Source of the DNA: Candidatus Rifleibacteriota bacterium
Lineage (GTDB): Bacteria; Muiribacteriota; Ozemobacteria; Ozemobacterales; Ozemobacteraceae
NCBI GenBank assembly: GCA_905236675.1
Contig: CAJOND010000001.1
Coordinates: 1 to 64,000, forward strand
Length of the DNA stretch: 64,000 nucleotides
Direction: 5' to 3'
Below, piece after piece: positions 36,472 to 46,000 of this stretch (positions are counted from its first letter, which is position 1; every line of letters starts with the position of its first letter). The translations under genes and the position numbers were made by a program. The notes beneath the pieces were generated by a model, which was given only the letters and a program-made list of their open reading frames with translations, did not search any database and was not told the DNA's origin.

Positions 36472-38805
36472 ATGATTATAATTAAAGTTTTGGCTATTGT
36501 TGGTGTAATAGTCGGTATTTACTTTTTTATAGAAGAACAGTTAGATATAAATTTGAACCCTGCGAAAATGGAAGGTAAAGAGGGGGAAAACACCAACAGT
36601 GGTTATCTGGAAAGTGTTACTGGTGCAAGTCTAGATGAGCAGCTTATAGAAGTTTTGCTCATGATTAGTTCATGTTTAAAAGCAGGAAGAAACTTGGACC
36701 AGGCATTTGAACTAGTTGCTGTTTCTACTCCACCGCCAATATGCAATGAATTTAGAACTTTAGTTCAAGAAAGAAGACTTGGTGTACCAATGGTTGAAGC
36801 CTTGACAAATCTGGCTAACAGAGTTCCTAGCCAGGATTTGAGATTGGCTGTTAATGCTACTATTTTCCAACAGGAAACTGGTGGTAACCTTGAAGATTTG
36901 TATACTCAGATTCTTTTAACTATTTCTGAACGTAAAAAGATAATGGGCAAGATTGTAGCTGGTACTGCTCATGCAAGATTATCAGGGAATATGGTAGCAA
37001 CTATCCCTGTCATTCTTGCCATTATATTAGTATATATGCAGCCAGACTATTTGAAGCCGATGGTTACTAATCCTTACGGGCAGATTGCTTTGCTCTTGGC
37101 TGGTGCTGCAACCATTCTTGGTGTTGTATTTATTAATCGTATGACTACTTCTATTCTGCCTGATGCAGAAGAAGCCATTATTTCTAAGAATGATTCCACT
37201 GCACAAGGTAGAAACAAACATAAAGTTTTAAGAATGTTCCTTAAACCTTTTGTTCTTTTGATGTCTTTGCTTCCAGCTAATGCTACAAATAAGCTTAAAA
37301 ACGAAACAAGATTTTTATTGAATGCTTCTGGAAAGGCCACAGAATTTGAAGTAGATGAATTCCTTGGCCTAATGCTGATGTCTACAATTATCTTTGCCTT
37401 AATCATGATGATTTTTGTTAATCCTTCATCTATGGGTATTTGGGCATGGTTGGTTCTTATTATGCTTTTGCCAATAGGTTTCAGACTTCCTAGAATATAT
37501 CTGGCCCATCTTATTAGAAAGAGACAGAAGAATATAGAATTTGAACTTCCTTATGTTATTGATTTGCTTTCTTTGGCTATTGAATCAGGTCTTGATTTAA
37601 CTGGTGGTATAGCGAAAGTAGTTGAAAAATCAAGAAATACTGATATAGTCGTGGAATTTAAAATGTTCTTGGCTGATATAAAGGTTGGCAAGAGTATGGA
37701 AGAAGCTTTGGCCGATATGGCTGAAAGAGTAAAAGTACTTTCATTTTTCTCTTTTGTCAGTTCTTTAATTCAAGCTCAAAGATTAGGTGCTGATATTGGT
37801 CCGACACTTAGAGCACAAGCAGAACAGATGAGATATCAAAGATTAATTCTTGCAGAAGAAAGAGTTAATAAGTTACCGGTAAAATTACTTATACCTCTTG
37901 TTTTCTTTGTATTCCCAAGTATTTCTGTATTGTTGATCGGTCCTGCAATGATTCAAATTCAGACTAAGTTCCCAAAACCTGAAAGTGCTGAATCCCAAGA
38001 TGCTGGGACACAAAGAGAAGATATTGGCGTATTGAAAAACGATAATTCTGTTAAAGTTCAGTCTCAACAACCACAAACACAATATCAACCTCAAACTCAA
38101 CCACAGGTTCAATATCAGTCTCAATCTCAACCTCAACCTCAACAACAAACACAGCCTGTAAGTGTTACTATAACCGAACCTGTTAAGGAAAGCGTAAATA
38201 AACCAGACAATGCTTCTCTTAACAATTCTCCAGATGTAGCTAAACCTCAGAACAGTGTTGAAAATACTCAACAATCGTCTATGAGCATTCAGAAACCAGT
38301 TGAAGAAGATAAAAATATAACCAAAGAACAGAATGTAGAAACTATACCTACAGTTCCTAATGTTACTCCTGCTTCCATTGTTATTAATGAGCCTGTTGCG
38401 GTTCCACCAACTTTGGCACCTATAACAATCAGAGAATCTTCAATTAATGAAGAAAAGCCGAATTCTGCTTCTGAAAATCAGCCTGTTGTAATAAAAGAAG
38501 ATAATGTTCTTCCAAAAGAACAGATCATAAATATTACAGAAGAACAAAAAACAGAAGCTGTTTCTAATCAGACAGTTCTTCCAAGTATAATTGAAATCAA
38601 TTCTAATAAAGCAGAAAAAGAATCTTTGATTAATGATTCTAATACTACTGTTAAGGAAGATCCAATTCCTCAGACATTAGAATCTTCTCCTCAACCTCAA
38701 GAAAATTCTGGGCAAAGCTCTGTAAACAAAATTGAATCTGGCGTTGAACCTAATCCTGGACAAAATTCTAGCCAGATTTCTGTTGAAGTGAATATAGGTG
38801 AATAA
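36472..38805 (+). CDS. Fusion of TadB and TadC inner-membrane platform proteins
   Basis: The 777-residue protein holds two T2SF domains that in most tad loci are separate proteins. The first (about 45-230) has LLMISSCLKAGRNLDQAFEL and QETGGNLEDLYTQILLTISE, then two helices. The second (about 355-500) has ELPYVIDLLSLAIESGLDLT and VSSLIQAQRLGADIGPTLRA. A membrane block between them (around 295-340) and a helix at about 475-500 complete the platform. The last 270 residues are Gln/Pro/Val/Glu-rich and disordered, with QPQ-type repeats near 525-565. With the preceding fusion this gives a two-gene Tad motor and platform. Confidence 0.9.
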   Translation: MIIIKVLAIVGVIVGIYFFIEEQLDINLNPAKMEGKEGENTNSGYLESVTGASLDEQLIEVLLMISSCLKAGRNLDQAFELVAVSTPPPICNEFRTLVQERRLGVPMVEALTNLANRVPSQDLRLAVNATIFQQETGGNLEDLYTQILLTISERKKIMGKIVAGTAHARLSGNMVATIPVILAIILVYMQPDYLKPMVTNPYGQIALLLAGAATILGVVFINRMTTSILPDAEEAIISKNDSTAQGRNKHKVLRMFLKPFVLLMSLLPANATNKLKNETRFLLNASGKATEFEVDEFLGLMLMSTIIFALIMMIFVNPSSMGIWAWLVLIMLLPIGFRLPRIYLAHLIRKRQKNIEFELPYVIDLLSLAIESGLDLTGGIAKVVEKSRNTDIVVEFKMFLADIKVGKSMEEALADMAERVKVLSFFSFVSSLIQAQRLGADIGPTLRAQAEQMRYQRLILAEERVNKLPVKLLIPLVFFVFPSISVLLIGPAMIQIQTKFPKPESAESQDAGTQREDIGVLKNDNSVKVQSQQPQTQYQPQTQPQVQYQSQSQPQPQQQTQPVSVTITEPVKESVNKPDNASLNNSPDVAKPQNSVENTQQSSMSIQKPVEEDKNITKEQNVETIPTVPNVTPASIVINEPVAVPPTLAPITIRESSINEEKPNSASENQPVVIKEDNVLPKEQIINITEEQKTEAVSNQTVLPSIIEINSNKAEKESLINDSNTTVKEDPIPQTLESSPQPQENSGQSSVNKIESGVEPNPGQNSSQISVEVNIGE

Positions 38806-39313
38806 CTCAGAAAAAATAACAATAATGATGAGCGCCTGTCTGATGGGCGTTAATTGTAACTATAAAGGCGGCTATTTCTATGATTTTACAAGGAATAGCC
38901 GCTTTTGGACAAATCTATGCAGCAAATATAACATTATTCCTATCTGCCCTGAACAGCAGGGAGGTTTACCTACTCCTCGAATTCCATCTGAATTATTGAA
39001 TAGTGCTGAAGAAATAGATTTGGGTAAAGGGAAAATAATAAATAAAGAAGGTACAGATGTTACTCAAAATTTTGTTAAAGGTGCTAATGAAATTTTGAGA
39101 CTGGCAAGAATGTACAAGGTACAATTTGCGGTTCTTAGGGATAAGAGTCCTTCATGTGGCACAAAAATCGTTTATGATGGGAGTTTTAAGGGTGTACTTC
39201 TTGACGGGCAGGGATATACTGCCTATTTGTTAAGAAAAATCAATATTAAGCTTTTTAATGAGAGTGATTTTTGTGATTTTGAAAAGTGTACACTTTCTGA
39301 ATTTAAGGAATGA
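38798..39313 (+). CDS. DUF523 family protein
   Basis: The 171-residue protein shows the DUF523 pattern: MSACLMGVNCNYKGG, PICPEQQGGLPTPR and LRDKSPSCGTKIVYDGSF. Conserved cysteines (SACL, CPE, SPSCG) suggest metal or sulfur binding, but no reaction is established. The start is GTG at 38798, overlapping the TadB-TadC stop by eight bases; an ATG pair at 38825/38828 would also keep the conserved part. It is probably co-transcribed with the tad genes without being functionally related. Confidence 0.88.
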   Translation: MNNSEKITIMMSACLMGVNCNYKGGYFYDFTRNSRFWTNLCSKYNIIPICPEQQGGLPTPRIPSELLNSAEEIDLGKGKIINKEGTDVTQNFVKGANEILRLARMYKVQFAVLRDKSPSCGTKIVYDGSFKGVLLDGQGYTAYLLRKINIKLFNESDFCDFEKCTLSEFKE

Positions 39314-39441
39314 AAAGGCTTTTGAAGAAATGTTAATTTTTCTTCAGTACTCTTATGATATCTTTACAGATTAAGAGTAATTTTTATTAAAATAAGAGAA
39401 AAAAAATACAATCAATTTTGCATTATTTCATAGAATGAACC

Positions 39442-39483
39442 GTACTCTAAAACTATTTTTTTAGGGAAAACAGCATAGAGTAC
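39442..39483. repeat. Inverted repeat in the 39314-39591 gap
   Basis: GTACTCTA (39442-39449) and TAGAGTAC (39476-39483) are exact inverted copies 26 bases apart. No T-run follows. It might be an operator or a hairpin. Apart from this and the promoter at 39523 nothing was recognised in the gap. Confidence 0.35.
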
Positions 39484-39522
39484 CGAACGCCCGTTGTACC
39501 GCATTTATTCAACTAAAAGGCA

Positions 39523-39552
39523 TTGACTTTCATTTTTTATTTTTGATATTAT
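39523..39552 (+). promoter_or_regulatory. Promoter of the 39592 membrane-protein gene
   Basis: TTGACT (39523-39528), an 18-base spacer and TATTAT (39547-39552), 40 bases before the ATG. Confidence 0.6.
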
Positions 39553-39591
39553 CGACTCGTAAGAGAAAAAAAGTTAGAGGGAAAGAAATAA

Positions 39592-40179
39592 ATGTGTATG
39601 CTGAATTGCTTCAAGGCAATGAATGTTGAATATACCGATGACAGTCTAGCAATATATAGGACATCTCGTGCATCTTCTGCGTTAGGTACTTTGTTTTCCC
39701 TTGCAGGTGTCATCATTTTGATAAAATTGCTTATTCCTGGAAGTTGCGCTTCTTCATTATTTGGTCTGTGCATATTTTGTTTGTTTGTAGCTGTAACTTT
39801 TATCTTAGCAGGTATTATTTTAATAAGTTTTTGTAAAATTGTCAGGGTTGATAAAAGAAATAGTAAAATTGAAATTACTGAATCAAGTATTACAGGTTAT
39901 AGTAAGACATCTATTGATTTTAATGATATTTCGGGATTAGAAATTTCCAAAGATTCTGAAAATGTTTTTGGAGAATCTACTGGGTTATGGATAGTTAGAA
40001 TTTATGTTTCCAATATAGGAAAAGATGGGATTCGCCATTTCAGAAAAGTCGAAAAGATTTTTGCGACAGATCATCTTGAAGAAGCCCATCTTGTAGCAGA
40101 CTATTTTGCAAGAATAGAGAATGTAGATATAGTTAATAGTTATGCTAAGAATAACAATCTAGTTTTTGTTCATCAATAA
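39592..40179 (+). CDS. Small membrane protein with C-terminal soluble domain
   Basis: The 195-residue protein has two membrane helices (about 32-50 and 57-84) after a Cys-containing start. The cytoplasmic domain (85-195) has a beta pattern, KIVRVDKRNSKIEITESSIT, reminiscent of bacterial PH-like domains; this resemblance is weak. The ribosome site is GAGGG about 11 bases before ATG, and it has its own promoter. It is convergent with the SLH-like gene, which ends six bases away. Confidence 0.65.
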   Translation: MCMLNCFKAMNVEYTDDSLAIYRTSRASSALGTLFSLAGVIILIKLLIPGSCASSLFGLCIFCLFVAVTFILAGIILISFCKIVRVDKRNSKIEITESSITGYSKTSIDFNDISGLEISKDSENVFGESTGLWIVRIYVSNIGKDGIRHFRKVEKIFATDHLEEAHLVADYFARIENVDIVNSYAKNNNLVFVHQ

Positions 40180-40184
40180 ACTTG

Positions 40185-41402
40185 TTATTTTGTATTAGCT
40201 TTATTCTTACTTAAAATACTCCTGATTTTTGCTTTTTTACTGATAAGAATATTTTTTAATCTTTCAAAATCTTCTTTGTCAGCAGGTGCATTCATATTTA
40301 CATTCTTGGAATTAGAAGTTAATCCAACATATTTTAAAGTATCGTCTAATAGTTTTACTGTTTCAAACCAGGTAACGTTTTCATTTGCAGAGAATTTTTT
40401 ATTATCATATCCAAGATTGATACCGCAACCTGCAAGCTTAGATAAGGCTGAATATTCAGCAGAATTGGGATTAACATCTATATAATCTACCTTAGAAGTA
40501 TTAATATTATTCTTAGATAAATTATCCAATAAAAATTCCAGTATTAAAGCCATTTGTCTTCTTGTGGTATATTCTTCTTTGTCAGAGAAAATGGTTTGAA
40601 GTCTGAGTATATCGTAATCAACACCGCTTCTATCAAAAATACCACCAACTATTTCTGTAAGATCATCTTGAACTATGAAAGATTCGCCATCGAAACTTGG
40701 TCTGAGGATTGCTCTGTCAAAAGCTCCTGCAGCAGTAAGATTTTTAATGGAATCCATTATTGGATGATCAAGAGGAACGTCTATAAAACATAATCCTTCA
40801 TTGGGAATTGATGTCATCATATCAGAGGAAACTGCTTCATAAAGTCTGTAAAGAAAATATACTGCTTCTCTCTGGGTAAGATTTCTTTTGCTGCCAAGAT
40901 AATTGTTTGGTAGCCCTCTTACAACGAATTTGCTCTGCAAATAACCTATTGGACGACTATATTTTTCCTGAACTTTATAATCTCTATAATTTGATGGTTC
41001 AGCTTTTGGAAGATTGAAAATATTATTTGCACTCATATAAAGAGTAGCTCTGGCCATAATTTCAACGGCTTCTTTTCTGTTTATAGGATTATTTTGTCTG
41101 TATGTATCTGTGATCCCGTTTTCACAAAGAGTTGAAAACTTACAGTCATGTATTCCTAACATATTCATCATTGAAGCTGTTTTGTTAGCAAATTCTCTTT
41201 TTGTAATAGCTCTGTTTAAAAATTTGTTATTACATTGTTTTGCTTCTATTAAACCAAGTTCAGCACCTAATCTTAATTCTCTAGGTGCACTGCCAAGACC
41301 GTTTGCTAAAATTGGACTTAAGATTCCTGTTCCGCCTAATACTGCGACACAGAAGACGGCAAGAAGAATTCCTGCTATAGTGTGTTTGTCTGCCTTTATC
41401 AT
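40185..41402 (-). CDS. SLH-domain-like protein with N-terminal membrane anchor
   Basis: The 405-residue protein has an N-terminal hydrophobic helix (10-30, AGILLAVFCVAVLGGTGIL), a signal peptide or anchor. Repeats resembling S-layer homology domains follow: LGLIEAKQCNNKFLNRAITK with REFANKTASMMNML, NPINRKEAVEIMARA, and LTQREAVYFLYRLYEAV. SLH domains bind secondary cell-wall polymers or peptidoglycan. The C-terminal half has two more weak repeats (TTRRQMALILEFLL). The ribosome site GGAG is seven bases before ATG. It is divergent from the M16-like gene. Confidence 0.7.
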   Translation of the reverse strand: MIKADKHTIAGILLAVFCVAVLGGTGILSPILANGLGSAPRELRLGAELGLIEAKQCNNKFLNRAITKREFANKTASMMNMLGIHDCKFSTLCENGITDTYRQNNPINRKEAVEIMARATLYMSANNIFNLPKAEPSNYRDYKVQEKYSRPIGYLQSKFVVRGLPNNYLGSKRNLTQREAVYFLYRLYEAVSSDMMTSIPNEGLCFIDVPLDHPIMDSIKNLTAAGAFDRAILRPSFDGESFIVQDDLTEIVGGIFDRSGVDYDILRLQTIFSDKEEYTTRRQMALILEFLLDNLSKNNINTSKVDYIDVNPNSAEYSALSKLAGCGINLGYDNKKFSANENVTWFETVKLLDDTLKYVGLTSNSKNVNMNAPADKEDFERLKNILISKKAKIRSILSKNKANTK

Positions 41403-41507
41403 TTTTTATCTCCAAAAGGATATAGTTAAAACTAATATCGGCATATTTACTTTTTTTATTCATGGAGAAAAAAAATAATCTCATATAAAGGACTTACAGC
41501 ATAAGCC

Positions 41508-41536
41508 TTGAAGCAATTCTTATTTTTTGTTATCTT
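41508..41536 (+). promoter_or_regulatory. Probable promoter of the M16-like gene
   Basis: TTGAAG (41508-41513), a 17-base spacer and TATCTT (41531-41536), 26 bases before the ATG. Confidence 0.45.
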
Positions 41537-41561
41537 ATAGGCATACTTTAAGGAGCATGAG

Positions 41562-44285
41562 ATGAAGATATATATAAAGTATTTATTAGCTGTTTTAATA
41601 TGTTTAATATCTTTAAACACAACATTCGCAGAAGAATCTAAAGAAATTATTTTAAATAACGGCATGAAGGTATTTATAAAACCAATGCGTGCGGCTCCGG
41701 TTGTAACAATTAATTATTGGGTAAAAAATGGGTCAGTTTATGAAAGTGATGGAGAAGCTGGTTTTTCAGAACTAATCAGCAAATTATTGTTTAATAGTAG
41801 TTTGAATTATTCAAATCATTCTTTGAGGCATGAATTTACAAAATTGGGTGTTCGAATAAACAAGAATAGCTCTAATGACTGTCAGAGTTTTGCTATTACT
41901 GGAGCTTCAAAGAATTTTGATAGAATTCTGGATTTATCAATTGATGGATTATTCAGGGCTGGATTTTCTGATAAGGACATAAAAAAGACATCAGATGAGA
42001 TAAAAGCTGAGATAGAAGAACTGGAAATTCAACCAGACGTAGTAGTTAGAAATGCCATGATGCAGGAGGCTTTTTCGGTGCATCCATGTCGCAGACCTTA
42101 CTACGGTTTAAATCCTAATTTTGACAAGGTTGACAGTTCTGTTCTTAATAGATTCTATAACAAATATTATATACCTCAAAATACAGTACTTGTAATAACA
42201 GGTAATGTTGATACACAAGATGTTATAGCCTCTTTGAAAAAATTTGCTGAAGCAGTTAAAGGTTCTAATTTTACTGAACCGGAACTTCCAAAGGAATCAC
42301 CACAGACATCATATCGAGAAGTAGTAAAATATGCAGATGTTCAGAAGGCTTATGTAAGCTTTGGCTGGAAAATTCCAAGAATTGAAAGCTCTGACCAGTA
42401 TGCTCTTTATGTTTTGGCTAAGCTATTAGGTGGAAGTGAAGATAGTATTTTATGGAAACGCCTGGTAAAAGGTCATCAGACTGGAGAATTTATTTGTGCA
42501 GAATACGAAACATCTCGATTCCAAGGTATTTTTACGATTTCTGGTATTTCTACAAAAAGTAAAGTAAGGTATTTCATAGATGATGTACGTCGTATAATCA
42601 ATAGCTTTATTGAAGAAAACTTATCAGAAGATCTTTTGGAAGAAGCAAAGAAGAATATAATCAGTGAAGATATTTTTGAATGTGAAAGTGTTGAAAGCTG
42701 CGCTTTTGATTATGGCAGTTTTGCTGTTATATCCCAGGCTTCAGATGCTGATAAATTCCAAAACGGGATAATATCTGTCAATTTTGAAGATGTAAGAAGG
42801 GCAGCTTGTGAATACCTTAGAGATGAAAATCTTAGTGTTGCTATTCTTCAAGCTCCACCTGTAGCAGAAGATGCTGAACCAACTAAGCTTACTTTGGAAA
42901 ATGGTATAAGAGTTATTTTAAAAGAAAATCATTCCTCACCAGTAATTTCAGTTTCTGCTAAGTTTCTTGCTGGCGGTTTAAAAGAAGAAAAACGTAACGC
43001 AGGAATTTCATGTTTGGCTGGTGAACTTCTTTATAGAAGTTTTGACACTGACGACAAATCGTTTAGTAGTAAATTAGAAAAGATTGGTGCAAAACTATCA
43101 TATGAAGCAAATAAAAATTATGTTTCAGTAAATATGAAAGCTGTTTCCTCTAGTTTTATTCCTGCTTTTGATATCTATATGAAAATGATAGAAAAGCCTG
43201 AGTTTCCTTCTGCTTACTCAAAAGCTAGGAATGTATTAGAAGAACAGCTTAAAATAGAAAATAGCTATTATGATTTACAAAATGAATATAATTGTTTGAA
43301 AACATTGTTTGGATCCAGTTCCCCATTGACATATTCTGATTGTGGAAAATCTGATGATCTTAGCAAAATAAAAAGAAGTGATGTTGTTGACTATTACAAG
43401 AAAAACTTTATTCCATCTAATATGGTTATTGCTATTGTTGGAGATTTTTATATCAATGAATTAAGAGACTATCTTTTGGCAACATTAGGAAAGTTTACTT
43501 CTTCAAATAAATCTTCAAAAGATTTAAAACCTACTGAAATACAGAATTTTAAGAGCGAAGTTCCTTTGTTCATGAAAAACGATACAGATGAAGCGCATAT
43601 AATCTTTATGTCCAGAAGTTTAGCAGTTAATGATAGTCGCCGTGTAGCTTTTGATGTTGCTTGCAAAGTCTTAGAAAATTCACTTAAAGGGTCTTTTAGA
43701 GAAGCTGATAAGACTGGGTTAATGGCATCTTCTGTAGAAATTAAGAATAAAAGTTTCTTAAACGATGGATATTTTAAAGCATCGGTTAAAACGAATAAAG
43801 AAAACGTTGCTACTGCTGCTCAGCTTTTAAACTTAGAAGTGGAAGCGTTTAAGATTAGCAATATTCCAACTTATAAACTTCAAGAAGCAAAAGATGCTTT
43901 ATATACTGAATTTGCATTGGGTATGACAGATACGCTGTCATTAGCCGATGTTTTTTCTAGAGATGAAATATTGGGATTAGGTTTCGATTATTATACAAAA
44001 TATGACAAAATCCTATCTGCAGTGACATTTTTAGAAATACTTGAAGCTTCTAAAGTATTCATGTTGCCAGATAAAAAATCTTTAATATCGGTTTCTTCTT
44101 CAAATAGTTCTGATTTGGTATATGAAAACAAAACACTTTCTTTTAAAGCTCCAAAAGAAACAGAAGTATCTAAGGATACCAAGGATAATAGTAAAACTAA
44201 TACAAATGCCAAAGACTCATCTAATAAAGATGTTTCAAATAACAATTCTAAGGAATCTGGTAACGAACCGAGTAAACAGCAATGA
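41562..44285 (+). CDS. Exported double-domain M16-like protein lacking the catalytic HxxEH motif
   Basis: The 907-residue protein has a signal peptide (KYLLAVLICLISLNTTFAEE) and two tandem M16 (insulinase/PqqL-like) units, about 25-430 and 440-840, each starting with LNNGMKVF or LENGIRVI strands and holding blocks such as NRFYNKYYIPQNTVLVITGN. Active M16 peptidases carry HxxEH in the first helix after AG. Here that place reads GEAGFSELISKLLF in unit 1 and NAGISCLAGELLY in unit 2. No zinc site can form in either, so it is predicted to be inactive and possibly a chaperone or binding protein. The tail (850-907) is Asn/Lys/Ser/Asp-rich. The ribosome site AAGGAG is six bases upstream. It overlaps the methyltransferase gene by four bases. 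Confidence 0.85.
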   Translation: MKIYIKYLLAVLICLISLNTTFAEESKEIILNNGMKVFIKPMRAAPVVTINYWVKNGSVYESDGEAGFSELISKLLFNSSLNYSNHSLRHEFTKLGVRINKNSSNDCQSFAITGASKNFDRILDLSIDGLFRAGFSDKDIKKTSDEIKAEIEELEIQPDVVVRNAMMQEAFSVHPCRRPYYGLNPNFDKVDSSVLNRFYNKYYIPQNTVLVITGNVDTQDVIASLKKFAEAVKGSNFTEPELPKESPQTSYREVVKYADVQKAYVSFGWKIPRIESSDQYALYVLAKLLGGSEDSILWKRLVKGHQTGEFICAEYETSRFQGIFTISGISTKSKVRYFIDDVRRIINSFIEENLSEDLLEEAKKNIISEDIFECESVESCAFDYGSFAVISQASDADKFQNGIISVNFEDVRRAACEYLRDENLSVAILQAPPVAEDAEPTKLTLENGIRVILKENHSSPVISVSAKFLAGGLKEEKRNAGISCLAGELLYRSFDTDDKSFSSKLEKIGAKLSYEANKNYVSVNMKAVSSSFIPAFDIYMKMIEKPEFPSAYSKARNVLEEQLKIENSYYDLQNEYNCLKTLFGSSSPLTYSDCGKSDDLSKIKRSDVVDYYKKNFIPSNMVIAIVGDFYINELRDYLLATLGKFTSSNKSSKDLKPTEIQNFKSEVPLFMKNDTDEAHIIFMSRSLAVNDSRRVAFDVACKVLENSLKGSFREADKTGLMASSVEIKNKSFLNDGYFKASVKTNKENVATAAQLLNLEVEAFKISNIPTYKLQEAKDALYTEFALGMTDTLSLADVFSRDEILGLGFDYYTKYDKILSAVTFLEILEASKVFMLPDKKSLISVSSSNSSDLVYENKTLSFKAPKETEVSKDTKDNSKTNTNAKDSSNKDVSNNNSKESGNEPSKQQ

Positions 44286-45460
44286 AAACACATAAACTTG
44301 TTTTGAAGAAAGACAAAGAATTTGCTTTACTAAGGGGGCATCCTTGGGCATTTGCAGAAGCTTTTAAAGAACTATCTGAAAATATAAAAACTGGTGATAT
44401 TGCCGAAGTCTTTTCCCATAAAGATATTTTTATCGGCTATGGTTATATAGATACTGATTCAAAAATACTGGTTCGAATGGTTCCTGCCAATAAAGATGAA
44501 AGTTTCGATAAAGCAATCTATAGACTTGTGAAGCAGGCAGTTTCTATGCGGAAGGAATTCTTTGGCGAACCAGAAAAAACAAACGCTTATCGTGTTATCA
44601 ATGGAGAAGGCGATGGTTTGCCAGGTTTGATTGCTGATTACTATAACGGTGCTATTTCTCTTCAAATATATTCACTGGGTTTGCAGCCATATATGGATAT
44701 TATCGTAAAAGCTCTCAGAGATTCGCTTCAAAGTGTAAAATGGGTGTTTCAGAGAAATGAAATCAGACTTGCAAAAACTAACTCGGCAAAGTTAGTCTTC
44801 GGTAAAAATCTTCCAGAAAAAATCGAATTTAAAGAAAATGGTTTGAAATTTACAACAGATTTGGTTAATGGGCAAAAAACCGGTTTCTTTTTAGACCAGC
44901 GTGAAAATCGTCAGCTTATTCGCAGTATTTCTAAAGGGAAAAGCCTTTTGAATGTATGTGGTTATACTGGGGCTTTTACTGTTGCTGCAATTGCTGGTGG
45001 TTGTACTAGTTCTGTTACTGTTGATATTGCTAAGCCAGCTTTGGAAGAAGCTGAGGCCAATCTTAGATTAAATGGCTTTTTTAACAAGAACCATAAACTT
45101 GTTGTTTCTGATATGTATGATTATTTAGCTGAAATCAAGGAAAAAAGCTTTGATATTGTTGTGTTAGACCCACCATCAATGGCTAAAAATCGTAAAGACC
45201 ACGATAAAGCGATTAGGGCCTATAAGAAGCTTAATCAAGCTGGGGTTAAAACTGTTAAAGCAGGTGGTTTCCTTTATACCGCTTCATGTACAAGTCAGGT
45301 TTCACGACAGGATTTCTTAAATGCAGTAAAAGAAGGCATTGCTGCTAGTGGTCGCCGTGCTATTATTGTTAAAGAAACTTTTCACACCTATGACCACCCG
45401 ACTTCTCTAGCTCACAGCGAAGGACCTTATTTAAAGGGTATCCTTTTGAAGGTTTATTAA
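44282..45460 (+). CDS. rlmI: RlmI-like 23S rRNA (cytosine-C5) methyltransferase
   Basis: This SAM-dependent enzyme probably methylates cytosine 1962 of 23S rRNA, by analogy with RlmI. The 392-residue protein has an N-terminal PUA domain (LLRGHPWAFAEAF), a central RNA-binding domain (NAYRVINGEGDGLPGLIADY) and a Rossmann domain: GQKTGFFLDQRENRQLI, LNVCGYTGAFTVAA, VLDPPSMAKN and TASCTSQV, whose Cys is the probable nucleophile. The length fits the family. The ATG overlaps the previous stop (ATGA), so the gene is coupled to the M16-like gene. Confidence 0.9.
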   Translation: MKTHKLVLKKDKEFALLRGHPWAFAEAFKELSENIKTGDIAEVFSHKDIFIGYGYIDTDSKILVRMVPANKDESFDKAIYRLVKQAVSMRKEFFGEPEKTNAYRVINGEGDGLPGLIADYYNGAISLQIYSLGLQPYMDIIVKALRDSLQSVKWVFQRNEIRLAKTNSAKLVFGKNLPEKIEFKENGLKFTTDLVNGQKTGFFLDQRENRQLIRSISKGKSLLNVCGYTGAFTVAAIAGGCTSSVTVDIAKPALEEAEANLRLNGFFNKNHKLVVSDMYDYLAEIKEKSFDIVVLDPPSMAKNRKDHDKAIRAYKKLNQAGVKTVKAGGFLYTASCTSQVSRQDFLNAVKEGIAASGRRAIIVKETFHTYDHPTSLAHSEGPYLKGILLKVY

Positions 45461-45469
45461 GAGGGAAGA

Positions 45470-45541
45470 CGAGAACTGAGAGTTGAGAACTGAGAGTTGA
45501 GAGGTGGGGGAGCTGTCAGCTTGCTGACTGAGGGGGTCTTC
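45470..45541. repeat. Short tandem repeat and family A-like repeat
   Basis: GAGAACTGAGAGTT occurs twice in tandem at 45471-45498. It runs into a G-rich palindromic stretch (45506-45541) around GCTGTCAGC and GCTGACTGAGGGGG, resembling family A copies read on the minus strand. A similar ACTGA-rich stretch is at 52314-52345. No gene is visible here. Confidence 0.5.
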
Positions 45542-45560
45542 AAAATATTCCCTTTCTTAC

Positions 45561-45612
45561 TGCCGCCAAGGATGGCGGTATGAAAGCGAGTCGTAAGCAG
45601 TCGGTGACTGGG
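45561..45612 (+). repeat. Dispersed repeat family C, copy 1
   Basis: TGCCGCCAAGGATGGCGGT is followed by TGAAAGCGAGTCGTAAGCAG and GGTGACTGGGG. The same order occurs at 54876-54945 with an internal insertion. GCCGCC and GGCGGT form a hairpin. The remaining bases to 45751 hold C/T-rich sequence and no gene. Confidence 0.6.
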
Positions 45613-45751
45613 GAATTTTTATGAAGTTGAATAAGCATTACAAAGATAAGTCCGAAGACCTGAACAATCCCCTCATCTCTTATCTTTCTTCTCTTTTCTC
45701 TCTAAAAAAAGACCTATTGATTTAGATATGATTCTTTAATACAATAAAAAT

Positions 45752-46000
45752 ATGCCCAAAATTATTAAACATGACGGTTTTCTTATAATGATTATGCTAA
45801 ATGATCATAGACCTCCTCATGTTCATGTAGTTAAAGATAATGGCAGAGCGAGAATAACACTAGGTTCAAAACTAGAAAGACCTACCCTTAAAGAAGCTTT
45901 TGGGATGAAAGATAGAGATTTGAAAAAATCTCTTGAATTGGTTATTGAACACCAAGAAAAGCTGATAGAAGCTTGGGAGAAATATCATGGAAAAATTTAA
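45752..46000 (+). CDS. DUF4160 domain protein
   Basis: The 82-residue protein has the DUF4160 core: MPKIIKHDGFLIMIMLNDHR, then PPHVHV and RARITLGS. DUF4160 genes are often paired with DUF2442 genes, as here, and the pair is suspected to be a toxin-antitoxin module; which partner is toxic is not settled. The start is ATG at 45752, 21 bases after a TATGATT-like sequence; no strong ribosome site is seen. It overlaps the next gene by 14 bases. Confidence 0.85.
   Translation: MPKIIKHDGFLIMIMLNDHRPPHVHVVKDNGRARITLGSKLERPTLKEAFGMKDRDLKKSLELVIEHQEKLIEAWEKYHGKI

Noticed and set aside
37885..38274. Minus-strand Leu/Arg-rich frame inside the TadB-TadC gene
   Set aside because: Artefact of the Gln/Pro repeat of the fusion protein's tail read in reverse.
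45471..45498. Tandem GAGAACTGAGAGTT units as a CRISPR array
   Set aside because: Only two contiguous units without spacers, and no cas gene in the window.
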